This document shows positions 19,293 to 26,702 of a stretch of 64,000 nt of DNA, piece after piece (within the stretch, counting starts at the first letter, position 1; every line of letters starts with the position of its first letter). The notes under the pieces were generated by a model. The model was not told the origin of the DNA. It saw only the letters and a program-made list of their open reading frames with translations, and ran no database searches. Position numbers and translations under genes: made by a program. Source of the stretch: Thermoanaerobaculia bacterium (GTDB taxonomy: Bacteria; Acidobacteriota; Thermoanaerobaculia; Multivoradales; Multivoraceae); NCBI GenBank assembly GCA_022826745.1, contig JAJDUI010000008.1, positions 62,001 through 126,000 on the forward strand, written 5' to 3'.

Positions 19293-21002
19293 ATGCGCGG
19301 CACCCGCAGCCTCGTCGTCGTACTGGCGGTCATACTCGCTGGCTTCTTCCTGTACCGCTTGCTGTCGAACGATCCGGAAAGCGATCAGGCCGAAGCCGAC
19401 GCGACTCAGGCCGTCACAAGCACCGACTACGCAGATCTCGTCACTCTCTTCGGAGAGTTTCGTTCGTTCCAGCAGGGCGGCTCCGGCAACATCCAGTCCT
19501 ACTCGCAGAGCGGCTGGTTCCTGTCGAACCTGGACACTACGCCCGACTTTTCCGCCGCGGCAATGGCGGAGAAGTACGGCGAGCTTAGGACGTTTCAGGA
19601 GCGGTTGGAGGCGATCGATCCCACGGGCTGGCCGATCCCGCAACAGGTTGACTACCAGCTCGTCCGGGCGGAGACGAACGGCTACGAGTTCCAGCACCGG
19701 GTTCTCAGCCCGTGGTCCCGGGATCCCGGCTTCTACAACGACGTGATCATGACGCTTGCCGACGTAGCCGAGCTACCTCTTCAGGAGAACGAGGTCGCGA
19801 AGCTGCGATCCAGGCTCGGATCGGTACCTGATGTGGTGCAACAGGCGAAAGAGAATCTCCATGAGTTCTCGCTGATCGCCGCCGACTTGGCCACCCTGGC
19901 GATTCTCTCCATTGGAGACACGAGGTCAGCCTATGAATCGCTGGCGCAGGGCCTGAGGGCTCATCATCCGGAACTCGTGGCCGATGTCGAGTCGGCACTG
20001 ACCGCCATCGACGACTACGAGGACTGGATAGGGGCCAACGAACATCGGATGACGGGCACCACGGGTGTGGGCAGGGAAAACTACAACTGGCTGCTCAGGA
20101 ACGTCTATCTGTTTCCCTACACCTGGGAGGAGATCCGGACGATCGTTGAACTGGAAGACAACCGCGTGATCACCTTCCAACGACTGGAGGAGCACCGCAA
20201 TCGCGATGTTCCACCGCTCGTGCCGGTCGGTTCACAGATCGAGTACAGGGAAGGCATCGAAGAAGCCGTCGATCACATCATGAGCTTCCTGCGTGACGAG
20301 GAGATCTTCACCGTGCATGACTTCCTCGTGCCGGATGACTACTTCGACTCTCGGCTCTACGGTAAAGGCTATTCCCTGGAGGATCCCTGGCCCGAGACGC
20401 ACGACTATTTCTTCAATTTCTCCCACCGGGAAGCTGTGATGGAGAACACGCATGAGCTGGTCGGCCATCACTTCGACATGCTCAGGGCGGAGCGGGAGGA
20501 TCACCCGATCCGCGGTGGAGAGAGGCCGTACAAGATCTCGACGGCTCGCGACGAGGGGCTGGCGTTTGCCTTCGAGGAACTGCTGATGCATGCGGGCTAC
20601 CTGGACGGGCGCAATCCCCGCGGCAGGGAAGTCACTTATGAACAGGCGGCTTTCCGTACCGTGCGCGCACTCTCCGACATCTACATGCACAGCGGCGACT
20701 GGAGTCTGGAAGAGGCGACCCGGTTCTGCATCGACAACGCGCCGCATGGAGAGTTACTGGAGGGCAGCCATCATCTCTGGTTCGAGCTGGATACGACTCT
20801 GCGCGGCGTGGGGCATCACATGCTCATGGTCCTGGGGAAGGTCCAGTTCATGAAGCTGATGCGAGACCGCGCCAATCAACTTGGCGACGACTTCGTCCTG
20901 CGGGAGTTCCTGGACGAGGTCTACGCGGCGGGCCAGATCCCCTGGTCGCTCATCCGGTGGGAGATGACCGGCTACGACGACGAGGTTTCACGGCTCTGGT
21001 AG
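19293..21002 (+). CDS. Membrane-anchored DUF885-like putative metallopeptidase
   Basis: The 569-aa protein has an N-terminal hydrophobic anchor (LVVVLAVILAGFFLYRLL). Its alpha-helical body resembles DUF885 proteins: a His-Glu motif ENTHELVGHHFDML (near residue 388), then DEGLAFAFEELLMHAGYL, then a closing segment RGVGHHMLMVLGKVQFMKL...LREFLDEVYAAGQIPWSLIRWEM. DUF885 normally has H-E-x-x-P-G-H-H; here the proline is missing and H-E-L-V-G-H-H remains. Metal binding is plausible but not certain. Composition is less GC-rich than its neighbours. Its stop overlaps a convergent gene by 15 bases. Confidence 0.6.
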   Translation: MRGTRSLVVVLAVILAGFFLYRLLSNDPESDQAEADATQAVTSTDYADLVTLFGEFRSFQQGGSGNIQSYSQSGWFLSNLDTTPDFSAAAMAEKYGELRTFQERLEAIDPTGWPIPQQVDYQLVRAETNGYEFQHRVLSPWSRDPGFYNDVIMTLADVAELPLQENEVAKLRSRLGSVPDVVQQAKENLHEFSLIAADLATLAILSIGDTRSAYESLAQGLRAHHPELVADVESALTAIDDYEDWIGANEHRMTGTTGVGRENYNWLLRNVYLFPYTWEEIRTIVELEDNRVITFQRLEEHRNRDVPPLVPVGSQIEYREGIEEAVDHIMSFLRDEEIFTVHDFLVPDDYFDSRLYGKGYSLEDPWPETHDYFFNFSHREAVMENTHELVGHHFDMLRAEREDHPIRGGERPYKISTARDEGLAFAFEELLMHAGYLDGRNPRGREVTYEQAAFRTVRALSDIYMHSGDWSLEEATRFCIDNAPHGELLEGSHHLWFELDTTLRGVGHHMLMVLGKVQFMKLMRDRANQLGDDFVLREFLDEVYAAGQIPWSLIRWEMTGYDDEVSRLW

Positions 21003-21728
21003 CCCAGGCGGCTCCTGCTTCCGCCCCTGCCGGGCCCGGGAGACCGCGGTACTGACCAGACCCAGTATCAGGCCCGCCACGGGCATGAGCAGCCACACCG
21101 TGGCCCAGGGCGAGTCCGGATCCTCCTCGATCTTCTCCAGGCCGTCCCGTGCGAGGTGCAGAAAGGCGATCGAGCCGGCAGGCACACTGAACCAGGGATC
21201 GCGAAGCGCGGCCCCCACGGCCGATTCCTCTTCGCCCGAACTCGCCGCTTCGCCCAACGGACTCGCCTCCTCGTCTTTCGGCAGCTTCTTCGAGTCGGTG
21301 GCGCCAATCAGACCGGAGGCCATGGCGAGAATCGCGATCCCCAGCGCCGCCAGGAACCACACGGCCCGGTCGGTCATCGGCGGCTCGGCGACCAGGTCCA
21401 GGACGAACCGGGAGAACAGAATGAACACGCAGAAGACCGCGGGCACCTGGTACCACGGGTCGGTGAACAACGTCGACTCGTGCCAGACCGGGTCCGTTCG
21501 CGGCGTCTCTGCTTCCGGTGAAGTGTCGCTCGGGGCACCGCGCCGCAGCGCGACCAGCGTCGCGACCGCCGCCGTCGCCAGAGCGGCCGCATAGACCATC
21601 GACAGCGGCGAGGTGCGCAGCGCTTCGATGCTGAGGAGACCGGTGTCGTCGCCGGCGAAGAGGAGCCCCATCAGCACGAGGAATCTCGGCCCGGGCTTGG
21701 ACTCGTCGAGCCTCTTCTCCTTCGTCAT
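20988..21728 (-). CDS. Four-helix membrane protein of unknown function
   Basis: The 246-aa protein has four predicted membrane segments: LSMVYAAALATAAVATLVAL, VPAVFCVFILFSRFVLDLVA, AVWFLAALGIAILAMASGLI and a C-terminal VWLLMPVAGLILGLVSTAV. The two halves each contain a D-P-W-[YF]-x-V-P-A segment (TDPWYQVPAVF and RDPWFSVPAGS), which points to an internal duplication. I do not recognise the family. It converges on the DUF885-like gene with overlapping 3' ends. Confidence 0.6.
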   Translation of the reverse strand: MTKEKRLDESKPGPRFLVLMGLLFAGDDTGLLSIEALRTSPLSMVYAAALATAAVATLVALRRGAPSDTSPEAETPRTDPVWHESTLFTDPWYQVPAVFCVFILFSRFVLDLVAEPPMTDRAVWFLAALGIAILAMASGLIGATDSKKLPKDEEASPLGEAASSGEEESAVGAALRDPWFSVPAGSIAFLHLARDGLEKIEEDPDSPWATVWLLMPVAGLILGLVSTAVSRARQGRKQEPPGLPEP

Positions 21729-21886
21729 CGCGCTGAGGCCCCTGAGTCGTCGTACTTCCTGGCGGGGGAGGACACTGTCTCTCTGTTCTGTGCCTGGTTC
21801 TCCGAGCGGCCCTGGTGGAGGACCGTCGGATCCTAGCTGCGCCCGACGGTGTTCGGGCCGAGCCCGGCCTGAGCTAAGTTCGACCC

Positions 21887-22153
21887 ATGCGGTTGCACAT
21901 CACGCTGGACGACGCTCTGGTGGCCGAGATCGACCGGCGTGCCGGTCCCCGGAAGCGAAGCGCCTTTATCGCCCAACTGATTAGGTGTCGGCTCGACGAC
22001 GAGCGGCGATGGGACGATCTCGAAGCAGCGCTCGGCGGGATCTCCGACACCGGCCACGACTGGGATGACGACCCAGCCGAATGGGTGCGGCGTCAGCGGC
22101 GAGGCGATGGGCCGTCTCCCGGCCAGGGTCTGCGGTTTCCTGGGCTGGCCTAG
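21887..22153 (+). CDS. Ribbon-helix-helix (CopG-like) protein, possible orphan antitoxin
   Basis: The 88-aa protein begins MRLHITLDDALVAEIDRRAG then RKRSAFIAQLIRCRLDDE, a beta strand and two helices typical of RHH DNA-binding antitoxins and repressors. The C-terminus is acidic and tryptophan-rich (DTGHDWDDDPAEWVRRQR), which usually binds a toxin. No toxin gene follows; the next gene is on the other strand. TAAGTT at 21875-21880 lies 6 bases before the ATG and could be a leaderless promoter. Confidence 0.65.
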   Translation: MRLHITLDDALVAEIDRRAGPRKRSAFIAQLIRCRLDDERRWDDLEAALGGISDTGHDWDDDPAEWVRRQRRGDGPSPGQGLRFPGLA

Positions 22154-22178
22154 CTCGTGCGTCGTCATGTTCCTGGCT

Positions 22179-23126
22179 TCAGAACCGGTACCGCAACCCC
22201 GCCGATACCCCCACATACCCGATCCCGTCGAACCCCAGGTCGCTCGTGAAGGGCGTCGTTCCGTCCGCCTTGACGGGTTCATGGCTGCGGAGCACCTTCC
22301 ACAGGTCGCTTCCGCTGAACTCGTCGAACTGGGCCCAGCGCGCCTTGATCGTGAACGATGCGCTGTCGCCGAGGGCGTGCTCCACGCCGGCGAGGACCTG
22401 GTAGCCGGAGAGCGTGTCGCTGAACTCGCTGTCGAAGAGGCTGAGACTGCCGGCTGCCGCGGCTGGACGGTCGGCGAGGGTGAGGGGCGGGTCGACGTCC
22501 TGGTAGCCCTGCGCGAGCGTCTTGCGCAGAAGGCGGGTGCTGTAGCGGAGGCTGACGCGGGCCTGGCCCACGCCCACGCCGACGAAGGGGGTCCAGGAGG
22601 TGGCGTTCTCGAAGTCCCAGTACGCGTTGACGAAGAGTTCGCGGGAGTCTAAGTCCGAGACGGTCACGCTGGGAGGATCGACGGGACTCCACTCGCTCAT
22701 CTTGTCGTCGAAGGTCGGGTCGCCGGTCGGCGACAGAAAGTAGATCGTGCCGCCGTCGTGCTGCCGGGCCGTGTGCTCCGCCTCGACGCGCAGCCTGCCG
22801 AGGTCGTAGCCGATGCCGAGGCTGCCGGTGAACCGGGAACCCAGGTCGAAAGGAGTGGTGACTTCGGGCGACGAACCGGGTCCGCTGCACGCGGGGTCGC
22901 CGGTCGGCGCCAACGCCGGATCGGCGTAGAGCAGGACATCGCACCTCGTCGGGTGGTCGGCGCCCGAGACAGTGGCCTCCAGGGTGGAGGCGTCGACCAG
23001 GCCGGCCTCGAAGGCGAGGTAGAAGCCGCGGTCGCCGTCCTCGGCGTTGGCCGGTACGCCGAAGGCGAAGAAACCGGCTGCCGCGAGGAGAGGCGCCAGA
23101 ACTGGAAGGTCGTGTGATTTGTGCAT
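22179..23126 (-). CDS. Outer-membrane beta-barrel protein, paralogue 1
   Basis: The 315-aa protein has signal peptide LLAAAGFFAFGVPANA then EDGDRGFYLAFEAGLVDAS. Amphipathic strands alternate through the body, and the C-terminus is VSAGLRYRF, the terminal-phenylalanine signal for BAM-mediated insertion. Strands such as WTPFVGVGVGQARVSLRY are porin/OmpA-barrel-like. It shares the layout and many segments (HPTRCD, LYADPALAPTGD, AAAGSLSLFDSEF) with the next gene upstream. Function is unknown; passive pore or surface exposure is inferred. Confidence 0.8.
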   Translation of the reverse strand: MHKSHDLPVLAPLLAAAGFFAFGVPANAEDGDRGFYLAFEAGLVDASTLEATVSGADHPTRCDVLLYADPALAPTGDPACSGPGSSPEVTTPFDLGSRFTGSLGIGYDLGRLRVEAEHTARQHDGGTIYFLSPTGDPTFDDKMSEWSPVDPPSVTVSDLDSRELFVNAYWDFENATSWTPFVGVGVGQARVSLRYSTRLLRKTLAQGYQDVDPPLTLADRPAAAAGSLSLFDSEFSDTLSGYQVLAGVEHALGDSASFTIKARWAQFDEFSGSDLWKVLRSHEPVKADGTTPFTSDLGFDGIGYVGVSAGLRYRF

Positions 23127-23233
23127 CGGCGTGGCTTCGACTCCGGCAGGTTGGGGTTGGACAGCGAGCGACCGGCATGCCGCCCGCGGCGGCAGCGGAG
23201 GCTAGCAGGACCGGGCGGCCCTTCCACCGCTTC

Positions 23234-24175
23234 TCAGAAGCGGTAGCGCAAACCTGCCGACACGCTCACGTACCCGATCCCGTCGAACTCCACGTCGCTC
23301 GTGAACGGCGTCGTTCCGTCCGCCTGGACGGGTGCGTGGCTGCGGATCATCTTCCAGACGGCGCTTCCGGTGAGGTCGGCGAACCGGGTCCACCGGGCCT
23401 TGATCGTGAAGGAGGTCCTGTCTCCCAGGGCATGGTCGACGCCGGCGAGGACCTGGTAGCCAAAGACCTCGTCACGGAACTCGCTGTCGAACAGGCTGAG
23501 ACTGCCGGCCGCGGCGGCGGGCCGGTCCGCCACGGTCAGCGGCGGGGCCACGTCCTGGAAGCCCTGGGCGAGGGTCTTGCGGACCAGGCTCGCCCGGTAG
23601 CGGATGTGGGTGCGGGCCAGGCCGGCGCCGACGCCCACCCAGGGCGTCCACGACGAGGCGTTCTCGAAGTCCCAGTAGGCGTTGAAGAAGAACTCCCGGC
23701 TGCTGAAGTCGGAGACGCTCTCGGTCGGCGGGTCGACGGGGCTCCACTCGTTGCCCTTGCCGGCTATGGCCACGTTGCCAGCGGCGGTGCGAAGCGGCAC
23801 GGTCCGTCCGCCCTGGTGGCGGTGCAGGTGCTCGAGTTCGAGGCGGAGCCTGCCCAGGTCGTAGCCGATGCTGACGCCGCCGGTGACCTTCGCGCCCAGA
23901 TCGAAGCTGTTGTCGAAGAGGGGTCTGCTCGTGTTGTCCCGGCACGCGGCGTCGGTGGGCGCCATGCCGGGGTCGGAATAGAGAAGCGAGTCGCAGCGCG
24001 TCGGGTGGTTGACGGCCGTCAGGACGGTTCCGAGCGTTGCGGCGTCCGCCTGCCCGGCTTCGAAGCCGAGGTAGAGGCCGCGGTCCTCCTGGGCGCCTGC
24101 GATACCGGCGGTGCCGAGGATACTGACGGCGATCGTCAGGAGGAGCAGGTAGCGAGCGGATCGAAACATGAGCAT
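23234..24175 (-). CDS. Outer-membrane beta-barrel protein, paralogue 2
   Basis: This protein of about 313 aa has signal LLLLTIAVSILGTAGIAGAQ and then EDRGLYLGFEAGQADAAT. It shares HPTRCDSLLYSDPGMAPTD, AAAGSLSLFDSEFRDEV and the C-terminal VSVSAGLRYRF with its downstream paralogue. ATG 24175 was chosen over a much longer open frame because it begins the signal peptide and follows GGGAGG (minus strand). A TACAAT box (minus strand, 24225-24230) is a credible -10 element. The pair looks like a tandem duplication with a 107-base gap. Confidence 0.8.
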   Translation of the reverse strand: MLMFRSARYLLLLTIAVSILGTAGIAGAQEDRGLYLGFEAGQADAATLGTVLTAVNHPTRCDSLLYSDPGMAPTDAACRDNTSRPLFDNSFDLGAKVTGGVSIGYDLGRLRLELEHLHRHQGGRTVPLRTAAGNVAIAGKGNEWSPVDPPTESVSDFSSREFFFNAYWDFENASSWTPWVGVGAGLARTHIRYRASLVRKTLAQGFQDVAPPLTVADRPAAAAGSLSLFDSEFRDEVFGYQVLAGVDHALGDRTSFTIKARWTRFADLTGSAVWKMIRSHAPVQADGTTPFTSDVEFDGIGYVSVSAGLRYRF

Positions 24176-24224
24176 CTTGACGGTTGCCTCCCGAGGGTCT
24201 GAGATTCGTCGTGGCACATCGGGA

Positions 24225-24230
24225 ATTGTA
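24225..24230 (-). promoter_or_regulatory. Putative -10 box of the beta-barrel gene pair
   Basis: TACAAT on the minus strand lies about 50 bases before the ATG at 24175, with a GGGAGG ribosome site in between. This is a leadered promoter, unlike the TAGACT-type starts elsewhere. Confidence 0.4.
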
Positions 24231-24252
24231 AAGGCTGGATGATGCCCGGCGA

Positions 24253-25167
24253 TCAAGCTTCGATCTGACGCTCGACGAACGGCAGCATCGCTGCGACGCA
24301 CTCCGCGGGCTGCTCGAGCTGAAGGAGGTGCGTCGTGTCCGGAACGAAGTCGTAGTCGAGGGCCAGGATCTCCCTGAGATCCACCGTGGGCAGAAACGAG
24401 AAAGGCACCGTGGGATCGGAGCCGATGATCTTCACGGGACAGGAAACGCGGCTCAGGTCCGCTGCCCTTGCCCATCGGGGGCCTTCCAGCGAGATCGCCG
24501 CTTCGTACTCCCTCGGGCAGCGCAGCTCGTAGCCGTCGCCGTTCGAGGCCTGCCGTAGCGTGGTGCGTGCGACGAGTTCGGGCGCGCCGGGGCAGAGAAG
24601 CTGGAAGCCGGGAGCGCGCAGTACGCGGTCCATGAACTCCTCGCGGCTCGCAAAGCGTTCGCGCCGCCTCAGGGCGGCTTCACCCAGATGCCGGAGCATC
24701 GTCTCGACCTTCTCGACGTCCTCCGGCCGGCAGCCGGGCGGGCAGACGACCGGGTCGAAGAGGACCAGGGCGGAGTACGCAGAACTTCGCGTGGCGCCAA
24801 TGAGCGCCGATTGCGCCGACACCGAGTGGAACACGCCGATCTTCGGCTTGGCATCGAAGTGCCGGTCGATCGCCTCCGCGATGTGGCCGTGGTCGTCGAC
24901 GAGTGTCTCTATGCCGTGGTTCTCGCGGTTGCCGACCAGGTTCCAGCCGTGGTTGCGGAGGTCGAAGAGGACGACGTCGAACCGATCGGTGAGCAACGAC
25001 CAGAACGGGTAGTAGGCGTCGGCCGCGAAGCCGTTGCAGTGGCTGACCACGAGCCGCGGGCCGCCGGGGCTGCCGTGCCGCCTGAGAACGATGACCTCGC
25101 CGTCGGCCATGCGAGCCTCGGCCGTCGCCAGGGGCTCCGGCACTTGCCACCGGGTCGGTTGCGTCAT
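24253..25167 (-). CDS. Alpha/beta-hydrolase fold protein
   Basis: The 304-aa protein has the hydrolase core: LVVSHCNGFAADAYYPFW (oxyanion-loop region), FDVVLFDLRNHGWN, a nucleophile elbow VFHSVSAQSAL, the acid region KIIGSDPTVPFSFLP and a late histidine in VPDTTHLLQLEQP. The elbow is H-S-V-S-A rather than the usual G-x-S-x-G, so the nucleophile is probably the central serine, but activity is not assured. ATG 25167 gives a normal family length. It follows the methyltransferase by 11 bases on the same strand and is probably co-transcribed. The substrate is unknown. Confidence 0.75.
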   Translation of the reverse strand: MTQPTRWQVPEPLATAEARMADGEVIVLRRHGSPGGPRLVVSHCNGFAADAYYPFWSLLTDRFDVVLFDLRNHGWNLVGNRENHGIETLVDDHGHIAEAIDRHFDAKPKIGVFHSVSAQSALIGATRSSAYSALVLFDPVVCPPGCRPEDVEKVETMLRHLGEAALRRRERFASREEFMDRVLRAPGFQLLCPGAPELVARTTLRQASNGDGYELRCPREYEAAISLEGPRWARAADLSRVSCPVKIIGSDPTVPFSFLPTVDLREILALDYDFVPDTTHLLQLEQPAECVAAMLPFVERQIEA

Positions 25168-25178
25168 TCGGCGGGATC

Positions 25179-25910
25179 CTACGGTCGCCGGCAGACGAAC
25201 AGCTCGTACTCCCCCGGTTCGATCTCCGAGTGGTCGCAGTCCACGGCCTTCCCCTCGAATCCGACCTCTTCCAGCAGCCCGAGCCAGTCGGCGCGGCGGA
25301 AGAGGCCCGTGACGTGCCGGTCGTGCACGACCTCGACGCTGCCGTCGGCCTCGCGCAGCACGAAGGCGTAGTCCGTCGTGATCGTCGTGTCCGTGGGGTC
25401 CGGGTCCCAGGTGTTCTCGAGGTAGTGGGCGCTTCTCTCCTCGCCGTCGCAACCGCCGCAGTCCGTACTGGGCTGGAAGTTCTCCCGCAGGTGGTCGGGC
25501 GCGAAGAGGGCGGCGCCGCCGGGCCGGCAGTGGACCCAGGCGGTTTCGATGGCGGCTCGCAGGTCCTCGAGCGTCGTCATGTAGTCGATCGCGTCGTGGA
25601 TGAAGACGCAGTCGAACGTCCGGTCGAGCCGGACCGTCCGCATGTCGCCCTCGACGTGCCGGCACTCGGGGTTGAGTTCCCGGCTCATCGCCAGCATCCC
25701 GGGCGACAGGTCGACGAGGGTCATCTCGAAGTGCGCCTTGAGGTGGGAGGCGTTGTGGCCGCCGCCGCTGCCGAGTTCGAGGGCGGTTCCGGGCGTGCCG
25801 TCAGAGGCTTCGAGCAGGTGGCGGAGGTAGATGCCGGCTTCTTCCTCGTACTCGTGGGGCGGTGAGATCAGCGGCCACCAGGGCGCGATCTCGGCGTAGA
25901 GCTTGGGCAT
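25179..25910 (-). CDS. Class I SAM-dependent methyltransferase
   Basis: The 243-aa protein has motif I ALELGSGGGHNASHL, motif II MTLVDLSPGMLAMSRELNP, and later CRHVEGDMRTVRLDRTFDCVFIHDAIDYM (motifs III and IV). The N-terminus YAEIAPWWPLISPPHEYEEEA is usual for small-molecule methyltransferases. The acceptor is unknown. It begins the two-gene operon with the hydrolase. Confidence 0.85.
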   Translation of the reverse strand: MPKLYAEIAPWWPLISPPHEYEEEAGIYLRHLLEASDGTPGTALELGSGGGHNASHLKAHFEMTLVDLSPGMLAMSRELNPECRHVEGDMRTVRLDRTFDCVFIHDAIDYMTTLEDLRAAIETAWVHCRPGGAALFAPDHLRENFQPSTDCGGCDGEERSAHYLENTWDPDPTDTTITTDYAFVLREADGSVEVVHDRHVTGLFRRADWLGLLEEVGFEGKAVDCDHSEIEPGEYELFVCRRP

Positions 25911-25953
25911 GAGTCGTGGAGGATACGGGCTCGCCGCTTCGCGTCGTCGCGCG

Positions 25954-25983
25954 GATGCCGGCGAGGGCGCCGGCGCACCCAGT
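25954..25983 (-). repeat. Palindromic element between methyltransferase and GPP34 genes
   Basis: On the minus strand it is ACTGGGTGCGC followed by stem GCCGGCG, loop CCCT, stem CGCCGGC. A partner palindrome (CGCCGCTTCGCG) lies at about 25932. Confidence 0.85.
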
Positions 25984-25991
25984 GCGGAGAT

Positions 25992-26693
25992 TCAGCCCGA
26001 GTTCGAAGAGGTCGAGGCGGCGATGATGGCGGGCATGACGGCGGCCGCGGCGACGGCGGCTTGCGCGGCTTCGACGGCGTTGGACGTGGCCTTGCCGATG
26101 ACGTCTCCCTTGACGAGGCTCTTGATGCGCTGCTTGCGGGGCCTCAGTTCCCGGCGGCCGAAGGTCGGGTTGAGCAGCCCCACCGCGTGCGCGAGCGCGG
26201 CCAGGACGACCGTCCGGGGCTCGACTTCCCGGTCGTCGCTGAAGATCGCTGTCCGCAGGCGCTCGATGATCTCTCGTTCGGGGCCGGGGTCGATTTCCGG
26301 GAAGACGCGTCGCTTGAAGATGAGGAGGATCTCCTGCTCGTCGGCCCGCAGGATGCGGCGGGCGCAGAGTTGTTCGGCGACCCGGTGGTGGAGCTTCCTC
26401 ATGGAGGAGAAGCGTGTGATCCAGGTCTGGATCGAGGCGCGCCGTTTGGCGTCCCGGATTCTCTTCAGGCACTCGTTGAGGATGGAGTCGTCGGTGCGGC
26501 GGACTTCGCGGACCTCGACCAGCTTGCGCCAGCGGCGCGACTCGTCGATGCGGATGCGCTCCCGAAGCAGGAGCTCGGCGGCGATCGCGCCGCCGAGTCC
26601 GATGCTCGTGTGGGCGCCGCCCAGGGTGCCCTTCGTGTCGTGCAGGGCGAGAAGCAGCAGTTCTTCGTGGAGGTGGAGTTGGTCGGCGTTCAT
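25992..26693 (-). CDS. GPP34 (GOLPH3-like) domain protein
   Basis: The 233-aa protein opens LHEELLLLALHDTKGTL and continues SIGLGGAIAAELLLRERI, the conserved start of the GPP34/GOLPH3 fold that in eukaryotes binds phosphoinositide at the Golgi. Bacterial members are of unclear role, perhaps membrane lipid binding. The C-terminus is alanine-rich (AAQAAVAAAAVMPAIIAAS) and could be a membrane hairpin. It is third in the otsB-GH15 operon, 9 bases after the GH15 stop, so a link to trehalose or envelope glycan metabolism is suggested by context only. Confidence 0.8.
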   Translation of the reverse strand: MNADQLHLHEELLLLALHDTKGTLGGAHTSIGLGGAIAAELLLRERIRIDESRRWRKLVEVREVRRTDDSILNECLKRIRDAKRRASIQTWITRFSSMRKLHHRVAEQLCARRILRADEQEILLIFKRRVFPEIDPGPEREIIERLRTAIFSDDREVEPRTVVLAALAHAVGLLNPTFGRRELRPRKQRIKSLVKGDVIGKATSNAVEAAQAAVAAAAVMPAIIAASTSSNSG

Positions 26694-26702
26694 GGTGTGA
26701 CT

